This document shows positions 1 through 4,803 of a DNA stretch of 10,014 nucleotides, piece after piece. Under the pieces are notes generated by a model, which did no database searches, had not been told where the DNA came from, and saw nothing but the letters and a program-made list of their open reading frames with translations. How positions within the stretch are numbered: the first letter of the stretch is position 1; every line of letters starts with the position of its first letter. The position numbers were made by a program, and so were the translations under genes. Origin of the DNA: Rugosibacter sp. (GTDB taxonomy: Bacteria > Pseudomonadota > Gammaproteobacteria > Burkholderiales > Rhodocyclaceae); contig JAUSQB010000111.1 of the NCBI GenBank assembly GCA_030652715.1, forward strand, positions 1-10,014. Reading direction: 5' to 3'.

Positions 1-492
1 AGGCAAAACATAATTACCTGTAATATCAATACGGCGACACTGCCAAAGCTCCAAAGGAGGAAGAACACAATTTAAAGCCTTTACCGCGACCGCTCTAAGG
101 ACTTCTGCACCCTTCCGAATATCCAAGTGCCCAAATACATTAACCTTTGACGTCAAAGAAGCAGGAGATGCTGCAATGACCAAATAATCTTTTTTTCCGT
201 CAGACTGAGCAGCCCAGTAAAGCCCCATCGAATCCGATCGCAATTTCTCAACGTCAAGTTGACGCTTCTCCCACTTAATCACACCGTCCGAGTCAGTACA
301 GACAACCGAGCCTAAGCATTCCTGCACTCGATCAAAAACCGCTTTACCGACCGAATCAAGCGGAATTCTCAAGGTCAGCCAATCAATTAAAAGACCATCG
401 TAAGACAGGTTTTTTGAGTTAAGAGTGCCACCCATGGCACCTTGTCCGGGTATTACATAGGACCCGGACGTTTCAGTTATAACAAAAGTCAT
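1..492 (-). CDS. Filamentous phage replication initiator, gene II/X family (N-terminal 164 residues)
   Basis: The frame runs open from ATG at 492 to the window edge, so the C-terminal part is missing. Proteins of this family (M13 gpII; Phage_CRI and Phage_X domains) nick the plus-strand origin to start rolling-circle replication. The match to M13-type gpII shows in three places: LLIDWLTLRIPL near residues 35-46 (gpII begins MIDMLVLRLPF), IAASPASLTSKVNVFGHLDI near residues 105-125 (gpII has KASPAKVLQGHNVFG), and CRRIDITGNYVL at the visible end (gpII has SRIDATF). I chose the start at 492 because GGGGGAG (500-506) lies 7 bases upstream and an in-frame stop lies just before it. This gives about 33 residues more than M13 gpII. 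ATG at 435 is the alternative start and would give a protein closer to gpII in length. The gene lies 47 bases after the PP-loop gene and is probably in the same transcript. Confidence 0.88.
   Translation of the reverse strand, partial: MTFVITETSGSYVIPGQGAMGGTLNSKNLSYDGLLIDWLTLRIPLDSVGKAVFDRVQECLGSVVCTDSDGVIKWEKRQLDVEKLRSDSMGLYWAAQSDGKKDYLVIAASPASLTSKVNVFGHLDIRKGAEVLRAVAVKALNCVLPPLELWQCRRIDITGNYVLP
444..469. repeat. 8-bp GC-rich inverted repeat near the start of the replication gene
   Basis: GTCCGGGT (444-451) and ACCCGGAC (462-469) are perfectly complementary and are separated by 10 bases. On the minus-strand transcript the hairpin would lie between the two possible start codons of the initiator gene, at 492 and 435. 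No U-run follows on either strand, so it does not look like an intrinsic terminator. It could affect translation, or belong to the phage origin or packaging region. Neither role can be shown from sequence alone. Confidence 0.5.
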
Positions 493-539
493 AACAACGC
501 TCCCCCATCATTGACCGAAACCAAACCACGCCGAGCCGC

Positions 540-1268
540 TCACAGGCTGCACGCCCGGCACACTTCCCGCCGCCCGAATAAATCGCCGTTCAGATCTACG
601 CCTCGTGGCACATCGCCACGCTCAAACCGCAAGCGCAGCCCCTTCAAATCTGCTGGCCAAGTGTCGCGCTGATCGCTGCGGAAAGTGTGGCCCACGGCAT
701 CCTCCTGCGCTTCCGCACTGGCGTAATAGCTCGGGTGCTCTTTCCAAAGTTCCCACCAATCACCCAGCCTCTGATAAGGGCACCGTGCGCAGTCTGTCCG
801 CTGCGGTATCTGCACGCCGCGCTCCATCAAGTAGCGCCACACTTCGGCCAAACCCCACCCCCATTCGCGCATTGGGTAGCGCTGTTCTATCTCGCCGCCG
901 AAAATCCCGCCTTCCCGTTCCGGCTCATCCGCTCGCAGCCCAACGTAAGCAACGCACGGCGCGTTTTTCTTGTACCACGCCTTCGCCGTATCAATCTTCA
1001 ACATCCTGGTGCACCACCGCATCCGCCAGCTTGGCAGCGCGTTAAATTCGGCAATCATTTCGTTAAGCGTCAGCTTGTGACGCACTTTCTCAATAGACTT
1101 CCCTAGCAATATTTCCAGCTTGGCCCAATGCAGCAGCACATCAGGCAACTCGTCCCCGGTCGGCGTGCACACATAGCGCCAGTCCGTATCAGGGTCTAGC
1201 TCGGCAAGCCGCAGCGCCATCGCCGTGCTGTCCTTGCCACCACTCAGCCACACCACATTGGTTTTCAT
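540..1268 (-). CDS. PAPS reductase-family PP-loop ATPase, phage type (probable cargo gene)
   Basis: The protein has 242 residues. It has the N-type PP-loop SGGKDS (residues 9-14), then CTPTGDELP (34-42), CTRMLK (86-91) and GLRADE (110-115), which are the usual landmarks of the PAPS reductase/adenylyltransferase-type fold that activates a substrate with ATP. The C-terminal ECGLH-type catalytic motif of sulfate-assimilating CysH is absent. Instead there are two CxxC pairs, C160/C163 and C237/C240, which could hold zinc or an Fe-S cluster. A role in sulfate reduction is therefore unlikely. Relatives act in thiolation or modification of tRNA or DNA (DndC-like enzymes), and many phage homologues have no known role. 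The start is ATG at 1268, with AGAGGA at 1274-1279 placed 5 bases upstream; an upstream in-frame TTG at 1283 lacks this support. The gene is about 62% GC in the lines counted, against about 45% for its neighbours, which suggests separate acquisition. Confidence 0.85.
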   Translation of the reverse strand: MKTNVVWLSGGKDSTAMALRLAELDPDTDWRYVCTPTGDELPDVLLHWAKLEILLGKSIEKVRHKLTLNEMIAEFNALPSWRMRWCTRMLKIDTAKAWYKKNAPCVAYVGLRADEPEREGGIFGGEIEQRYPMREWGWGLAEVWRYLMERGVQIPQRTDCARCPYQRLGDWWELWKEHPSYYASAEAQEDAVGHTFRSDQRDTWPADLKGLRLRFERGDVPRGVDLNGDLFGRREVCRACSL

Positions 1269-1318
1269 CCGTATCCTCTGCAAAAAACCGCTAACAAATC
1301 ATTCTTTATGTCCGGCAT
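1265..1318 (-). CDS. Possible 17-codon ORF coupled to the PP-loop gene
   Basis: ATG at 1318 opens a reading frame MPDIKNDLLAVFCRGYG. Its TGA overlaps the ATG of the PP-loop gene as ATGA. A strong ribosome-binding site, GGGGAG (1326-1331), lies 7 bases upstream and overlaps the stop codon of the preceding 82-residue gene. These two features are what a translated, coupled ORF would show. It is far shorter than any known filamentous phage structural protein and nothing can be said of its function. It may only carry ribosomes into the PP-loop gene. Confidence 0.35.
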   Translation of the reverse strand: MPDIKNDLLAVFCRGYG

Positions 1319-1330
1319 ATCAAATCTCCC

Positions 1331-1579
1331 CTAAAACCGAGGATCAAAAACCAAACGCACCGGCGAAGAGACTTTTTCAAAAGAACGATTCCGAGGCGAC
1401 CAAATCGGATATTCATAACCAGTACCGGGAGGAAGGAAAAAGCGACAGCCATCAAAAGGGTTCTTTTTAAGAGCGGTTCGCACGCACTTGATCAAATGAA
1501 CACCGTAAACAGGAGGTGTTGGCACTGCCAAGAGGCAAGAGGAACACCGCACCGGCTTGAGACTGCCGCCAAGTGACAC
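1331..1579 (-). CDS. Hypothetical small phage protein with four cysteines
   Basis: This is an 82-residue protein that I do not recognise. Cysteines lie at 12 and 15 (RCSSC), 32 and 45. The C-terminal half is rich in aromatic residues and proline (FFLPPGTGYEYPIW near 47-60). There is no signal peptide and no clear membrane segment. A GTG start at 1579 follows directly on the TAG stop of the DNA-binding protein gene (1580-1582), with AAAGG about 8 bases upstream, so the two genes are very likely translated together. The frame stays open between two better supported genes on the same strand, and the next ribosome-binding site begins on its stop codon. Both points favour a real gene. A metal-binding role is possible from the CxxC, but this is only a guess. 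Confidence 0.6.
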   Translation of the reverse strand: MSLGGSLKPVRCSSCLLAVPTPPVYGVHLIKCVRTALKKNPFDGCRFFLPPGTGYEYPIWSPRNRSFEKVSSPVRLVFDPRF

Positions 1580-1879
1580 CTAAGCAGCCTTTACAGCAGC
1601 CGCATTGATAGGACGAAGAATCAGCCCAATATCCAGAGAATCAAACCGATCAACAAAGAACGATTCAGGCGCAATGGTGTAAAAACCGGGCGCGTAGGGC
1701 TGCTGATTGTCTTTAAGCATGACCTTGATACGAGAAGGGTACTTCTGCGGGGTGCCGTCCTGACTGACCGTGTGCGCGTAGGCTTCCTGTTCGCGGATGG
1801 TGTAGGGCTTGCCCGTCTTAGCAGCAATGCCAGATTTAGTGAGGACTTCAGCCGATGACACTTCGATTTTGATAGACAT
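1580..1879 (-). CDS. Single-stranded DNA-binding protein, gene V (helix-destabilising) family
   Basis: This protein coats newly made phage plus strands, stops their conversion to duplex form and presents them for assembly at the membrane. It has 99 residues, against 87 in M13 gpV. Shared segments are KSGIAAKTGKPYTIREQ near 15-31 (gpV: TRSGVSRQGKPYSLNEQ) and QPYAPGFYTI near 60-69 followed by SFFVDRFDSLDI near 73-84 (gpV: PAYAPGLYTVHLSSFKVGQFGSL). The extra length is an insert near residues 38-46 and an Ala-rich tail. The start is ATG at 1879, preceded by AAGGAG 9 bases away. It is the first gene of the leftward transcript and follows the operator region at 1905-1973, so its expression is probably controlled by the divergent regulator. 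Confidence 0.93.
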   Translation of the reverse strand: MSIKIEVSSAEVLTKSGIAAKTGKPYTIREQEAYAHTVSQDGTPQKYPSRIKVMLKDNQQPYAPGFYTIAPESFFVDRFDSLDIGLILRPINAAAVKAA

Positions 1880-1904
1880 TTCGCCTTGCTCCTTGCGTAA
1901 GTTA

Positions 1905-1920
1905 CCCTCAAAATTGAGGG
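1905..1920. promoter_or_regulatory. Operator-like inverted repeat 1 (perfect copy)
   Basis: CCCTCAAAATTGAGGG consists of two 7-base arms, CCCTCAA and TTGAGGG, around AA. It would lie just downstream of the predicted transcription start of the leftward phage operon, where a bound repressor would block transcription. It shares its core with two further copies at 1934-1949 and 1958-1973. Confidence 0.7.
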
Positions 1921-1927
1921 CAGACGA

Positions 1928-1957
1928 AAGATAGCCTCAAATTAGAGGTGTTGTCAA
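1928..1957 (-). promoter_or_regulatory. Promoter for the leftward phage operon
   Basis: On the minus strand a perfect TTGACA -35 box (1952-1957) and a TATCTT -10 box (1928-1933) are 18 bases apart. The predicted start of transcription is near 1921, about 40 bases before the DNA-binding protein gene. Operator copy 2 fills the spacer, and copy 1 lies just after the predicted start. Confidence 0.65.
1934..1949. promoter_or_regulatory. Operator-like inverted repeat 2
   Basis: GCCTCAAATTAGAGGT keeps the CCTC and GAGG arms at the same six-base spacing as copy 1, with weaker inner and outer positions. It sits between the -10 and -35 boxes of the leftward promoter. Confidence 0.6.
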
Positions 1958-1979
1958 CCATCATTTTTGAGGGTATCGT
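1951..1979 (+). promoter_or_regulatory. Promoter for the DUF3693 regulator gene
   Basis: TTGTCA (1951-1956) and TATCGT (1974-1979) are separated by 17 bases. The boxes match the sigma-70 consensus at 5 and 4 of 6 positions. The -35 box overlaps that of the leftward promoter, so the same seven bases (TTGTCAA) serve both directions. The spacer is exactly filled by operator copy 3 and the bases next to it. The predicted start is near 1986, about 24 bases before the coding region. Confidence 0.55.
1958..1973. promoter_or_regulatory. Operator-like inverted repeat 3 (one strong half-site)
   Basis: CCATCATTTTTGAGGG matches copy 1 at 12 of 16 positions. The right arm TTGAGGG is perfect and the left arm is degraded. 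It lies in the spacer of the regulator's own promoter, which suits autoregulation through weaker binding. Confidence 0.5.
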
Positions 1980-2009
1980 TCGCCACGAAATAACGAAGGA
2001 ACAGAAACC

Positions 2010-2384
2010 ATGAAAACAACCGACTACCTAGACGCCGCCAAGAAAAAGCTAGCCATAAAATCAGATTACGAGCTAGCGAAAAAAATGAATATTCCTAATG
2101 GACAGCTTCCGGGAATGAGAACAGAAAAACGCGCCGTGCCGCTATCTGTAGCCTATTGGCTGGCCATCACGCTAGAGATCGACCCCGCGCAGGTGGTAGC
2201 CGATCTGGAAGCCCAGCGCGAAAAAAATCCCGTCAGGCGGGAATTCTGGAAGTCTTTTCTTTCGCGTGCAGCCAATATCGCCATCCTATTGGCCAGCACG
2301 CTGGCGTTCGCTTTTTCCGCTGGTCTTGGCAACGATCAGGGCGGCAGTGGTGGCCTTTTTAAACGCCGTACGCGGTTCGCATAA
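2010..2384 (+). CDS. DUF3693-family phage regulator with a C-terminal hydrophobic segment
   Basis: The protein has 124 residues. The N-terminal part, TDYLDAAKKKLAIKSDYELAKKM (residues 4-26) through about 65, has the look of DUF3693 phage proteins, which are small helix-turn-helix-like regulators often found beside inovirus replication genes. Residues 87-106 (AANIAILLASTLAFAFSAGL) form a hydrophobic stretch long enough to cross the membrane, followed by a Gly-rich and then basic tail. The start is ATG at 2010, preceded by AAGGA 9 bases away. The gene is divergent from the replication operon and is separated from it by overlapping promoters with three operator-like repeats. A repressor or switch role is therefore likely but inferred. 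Its last codons and TAA lie inside the XerC arm of the dif-like site. Confidence 0.8.
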   Translation: MKTTDYLDAAKKKLAIKSDYELAKKMNIPNGQLPGMRTEKRAVPLSVAYWLAITLEIDPAQVVADLEAQREKNPVRREFWKSFLSRAANIAILLASTLAFAFSAGLGNDQGGSGGLFKRRTRFA

Positions 2385-2401
2385 TTTGCATTATGTAAAA
2401 T
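2374..2401 (+). other. dif-like XerC/XerD attachment site at the phage-chromosome junction
   Basis: The site reads GGTTCGCATAA (XerC arm, 2374-2384), TTTGCA (central region, 2385-2390) and TTATGTAAAAT (XerD arm, 2391-2401). It matches 23 of 28 positions of E. coli dif. One mismatch is in each arm and three are in the central six bases, the part that commonly differs between phage and chromosomal sites. Phage genes lie on the XerC side and chromosomal genes on the XerD side. Filamentous phages such as CTX-phi and the Neisseria Nf phages integrate at dif using host XerC and XerD. A second dif copy should flank the left end of the prophage, outside the window. Confidence 0.85.
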
Positions 2402-2476
2402 TAAAGATCAAAGTAACGTCAAGTCAGAAAGACTAGTACCTGCTGCGGCGCTTGCATTGCACATAACAGCAGTCAG

Positions 2477-3253
2477 CTATCCCACAGTATCGCGATAAGC
2501 ATGCCACGTGGCATGCCCCAGCAAGGGAATGATTACTATCATGCCCCACAGCCAGGTTGCAAACCCGATAGCAGTTAGTGTCACCAGCAAAGCGGCCCAT
2601 AAGAACATCGCTGGAACGTTCGCCATAACCGTCCTGACACTGGTCGTCATGGCGGTAATTAAATCTGTGGATCGATCCATTATCATCGGGATAGAGACTG
2701 CGGTAAGTATAAAAACCCCAGCAGCGATGACGCCTCCTACAGCGCCATAGGTCAACAGGAAGGGAGTGCCTCCGGATGTAATCCAGCTGGTCTGATAAAT
2801 GGCACCACTTGCGGCTGGAAGTTCGCCATGGAAATAATCCTTGAAAATCACGGCAGACAGACCAAACCAGATAATGATAGACAGCACAAGAAGCACGGCT
2901 AGTCCAGCTAATCGGTGGGCATTGACCCTTAAGCCATTCAAGGACAACTCGAAACTCACAGGCTGGCCAGATTCTTTGCGGCGGGAGAGTTCATACAGGC
3001 CGGCTGCCATGAGTGGGCTAACCAGCAGAAAGCCGGAAACGGCTGCGGCGAACAAATAGAGGTGATTGCTTGTGAACATCACCACCACCCATCCCATGGC
3101 GGTGATGATCAGGCCATGCCCCAGGCTGGCTGTCAGGCTATATCGCATATCGTCCCACCCCTGACGCAACCAGCGGAATGGACTTAGCAAACCTACTTGT
3201 CGAATAGAAATAGCGTGTTCTGCTTGGAGGGTAGAAACATTTTGTTCGCTCAT
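2477..3253 (-). CDS. DUF2189 family multi-pass inner-membrane protein
   Basis: The protein has 258 residues. It has about five to six hydrophobic segments, near 46-62, 65-87, 115-135, 166-190 and 213-245 (the last may be two). The C-terminal PLLGHATWHAYRD motif (243-255) is the mark of DUF2189 proteins, which are putative integral membrane proteins of unknown function, common in Proteobacteria. The start at 3253 is chosen because GAGGAG lies 6 bases upstream. An ATG at 3337 would add 28 residues of unconvincing, non-hydrophobic sequence and lacks a comparable ribosome-binding site. It is the last chromosomal gene before the dif site and converges with the phage regulator gene. It lies downstream of the CoA-transferase gene with a gap of about 140 bases, so it may have its own promoter. 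Confidence 0.85.
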   Translation of the reverse strand: MSEQNVSTLQAEHAISIRQVGLLSPFRWLRQGWDDMRYSLTASLGHGLIITAMGWVVVMFTSNHLYLFAAAVSGFLLVSPLMAAGLYELSRRKESGQPVSFELSLNGLRVNAHRLAGLAVLLVLSIIIWFGLSAVIFKDYFHGELPAASGAIYQTSWITSGGTPFLLTYGAVGGVIAAGVFILTAVSIPMIMDRSTDLITAMTTSVRTVMANVPAMFLWAALLVTLTAIGFATWLWGMIVIIPLLGHATWHAYRDTVG

Positions 3254-3306
3254 GTCAGTCTCCTCAGACTTTTGTTCGAAGTAAAGACGATCCTCTCCTG
3301 CTATGC

Positions 3307-3327
3307 CAGACAGAAAAAACCTGTCTG
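3307..3327. repeat. 7-bp inverted repeat upstream of the DUF2189 gene
   Basis: CAGACAG (3307-3313) and CTGTCTG (3321-3327) flank a 7-base A-rich loop. It lies 54 bases upstream of the DUF2189 start and 68 bases after the CoA-transferase stop. No T-run follows the stem on either strand, so a regulatory site is as likely as a terminator. Confidence 0.35.
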
Positions 3328-3394
3328 ACACTTTCATCCTACGCCATTTCCATAACGCGAACCATAAAAATGCTGCACTCCCGTGCCCTACCCT

Positions 3395-4723
3395 TTAAAG
3401 AAACCGTCGTGGGAGCAAGCCACTTGTCCGCGCCTGCTTTTCGAGCGATTCGTGATCATCCGGGTGAGCAATGCTGATAAGGGCATTCACGCGTTCTGGA
3501 ATGCTTTTTCCTTTGAGGTTAACCATCCCATACTCTGTCACTACATACATGACATCGGTGCGCGGCGTGGTGATTACGGTGCCAGGCGGGTGCCCTGCCA
3601 CAATGCGTGAACGTGGTTGATCACCTTTCATGTAGCGAGAAGATAGACACATGAAGGATTTACCGCCTTCTGACATGAACGCACCACGTACAAACTGTAG
3701 CTGCCCGCCTGTACCTGTCCGATGTTTGAAGCCTGCGCTCTCGGACGCTACCTGCCCCATCAGATCAATCTGCATCGCGTTGTTAATAGAGACCACCTTG
3801 CGGTTACGCGCAATATTTTCCGTGAGATTTGTCTCATTCACCGGCAAGCTCATGCACATTTCATTGCCGTCAAGGAAGTCATATGTGCTCTTTGATCCTA
3901 AAGCAAAGGTGAAAACTATCTTGCCACGATAGGTGCTTTTACACGCACCTGTCACCTTTCCTGCTGTCACCAGATCGACCATCCCATCAACAAACATCTC
4001 GGTATGAACGCCAAGATTTTTAACGGGCGCATGGGCCAGGGCACCGCAAACCGCATTGGGCATGCCGCCGATACCAATCTGCAGGCATGCGCCATCTTCT
4101 ATTTCCGGAATGATCAAGTTTGCCACTTTGATATCAACATCTGTCACAGGCGCACTGGGCAATTCGGTCAAGGGGGCGTTATCGCCTTGAATAACCGCAT
4201 CGACTTCCGAGATATGAATGACATTTTCCAGGCCGTAGCACGTAGGTAGCTCAGTGCTGGTTTCTACCACCACACGTCGGGCTTTGTCGCATAAGGCGCG
4301 CACATAGCAGTTCGATGCACCGAAGTTGAAATAACCATGTCGATCCATGGGTGTGGTTTTAATGACAGCAATATCCACATCCAGATAATCCTGATACAAC
4401 CTTGGGCCTTCACCAAAGTTAAAGGGGATGTAGCTGGCTACACCATTGTCATATGACTTGCGGTCATGCGCAGAAAAATGCCAGCTCTCGCCATGAAAAT
4501 GACGTTGCTCAGGATCAACTTCCAACACTTTGCGAGGCTTCATGGTCAGAATGCTTCTGATACGCACATCCTCTAGCTGGAGTTTACGTTCTGCCAGTGC
4601 AGCATCAAACACATCCGGCTGATTAAGCGAGGCACCGTAATCGACCGACCAGCCTGATTGAACGATGCTGGCAACCGCAGCCGCAGTTGCCGTTTTTTCT
4701 TGCAGCATTTTTTGCAAATCCAT
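3395..4723 (-). CDS. Acetyl-CoA hydrolase/CoA-transferase family protein (Cat1/4-hydroxybutyrate CoA-transferase type)
   Basis: The protein has 442 residues and is apparently full length for the two-domain acetyl-CoA hydrolase/transferase family. These enzymes move CoA between acyl-CoA and a free acid such as acetate through a glutamyl-CoA intermediate, in the cytoplasm. Visible landmarks are GIGGMPNAV (217-225), HTEMFVDGMVDL (240-251; E242 is the best candidate for the catalytic glutamate by position relative to 4-hydroxybutyrate CoA-transferase), SGFK-like ESAGFKHRTGTGGQ (328-341), FVRGAF (344-349), GGKS (353-356) and TEYGMVNLKGKS (396-407). The ATG at 4723 has AGGAGG 7 bases upstream. It follows nagZ on the same strand with an 80-base gap and does not belong functionally to that operon. 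The substrate cannot be assigned: acetate, succinate, butyrate or 4-hydroxybutyrate all fit the family. Confidence 0.88.
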   Translation of the reverse strand: MDLQKMLQEKTATAAAVASIVQSGWSVDYGASLNQPDVFDAALAERKLQLEDVRIRSILTMKPRKVLEVDPEQRHFHGESWHFSAHDRKSYDNGVASYIPFNFGEGPRLYQDYLDVDIAVIKTTPMDRHGYFNFGASNCYVRALCDKARRVVVETSTELPTCYGLENVIHISEVDAVIQGDNAPLTELPSAPVTDVDIKVANLIIPEIEDGACLQIGIGGMPNAVCGALAHAPVKNLGVHTEMFVDGMVDLVTAGKVTGACKSTYRGKIVFTFALGSKSTYDFLDGNEMCMSLPVNETNLTENIARNRKVVSINNAMQIDLMGQVASESAGFKHRTGTGGQLQFVRGAFMSEGGKSFMCLSSRYMKGDQPRSRIVAGHPPGTVITTPRTDVMYVVTEYGMVNLKGKSIPERVNALISIAHPDDHESLEKQARTSGLLPRRFL

Positions 4724-4803
4724 TCTGATGCCTCCTGAAAGTGTTTTTTTAATATTTAACCCGAAAAACTTGTTCTAATGCCATATCGCGGTATAAGGCT
4801 ATC

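Larger units (their letters stand above)
1..2401. mobile_element. Right end of an integrated filamentous (inovirus) prophage, cut by the window start
   Basis: The stretch holds a gene V-type DNA-binding protein, a gene II/X-type replication initiator and a DUF3693 regulator, which together are hallmark inovirus genes. It ends in a dif-like site, and beyond that typical chromosomal genes begin. The replication genes read leftward and the regulator rightward, toward the junction. Coat proteins, a gene III-like adsorption protein and a Zot/gene I assembly ATPase are not present here and would be expected to the left, because an inovirus genome usually runs to several kilobases. The left boundary, and whether the phage is complete, cannot be seen. 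The phage genes sampled have about 42-47% GC, apart from the PP-loop gene at about 62% in the lines counted. Confidence 0.9.

Noticed and set aside
605..1106. Long plus-strand open frames opposite the PP-loop gene
   Set aside because: They lie antisense to a gene with clear motifs, have low-complexity Ser/Ala/Pro/Arg composition from high-GC antisense frames, and lack ribosome-binding sites or family features.
1621..1911. 96-residue minus-strand frame overlapping the DNA-binding protein gene
   Set aside because: The overlapping frame encodes a convincing gene V homologue. This one is a +1/-1 shadow rich in Arg, Ser and Leu.
2440..2472. Inverted repeat CTGCTG/CAGCAG after the DUF2189 gene as a terminator
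   Set aside because: The arms are only 6 bases, with a loop of 21 bases and no adjacent T-run on the transcribed strand.
2402..2476. tRNA or other RNA gene as an integration target beside the phage
   Set aside because: No cloverleaf or conserved RNA sequence is visible. The dif-like site explains the junction.
3254..3337. Longer start for the DUF2189 protein at 3337
   Set aside because: The added 28 residues do not resemble a signal or membrane segment, and the start at 3253 has a near-consensus ribosome-binding site at the right distance.
3366..3386. GCAC/GTGC stem followed by a T-run as terminator of the CoA-transferase gene
   Set aside because: The stem has only four base pairs and the five T's are separated from it by four bases. 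It is too weak to call.
4724..4803. Promoter for the CoA-transferase gene
   Set aside because: The AT-rich stretch offers TTAGAA and TATTAA at 18-base spacing, but the -35 matches only 3 of 6 consensus positions and other alignments are equally good.
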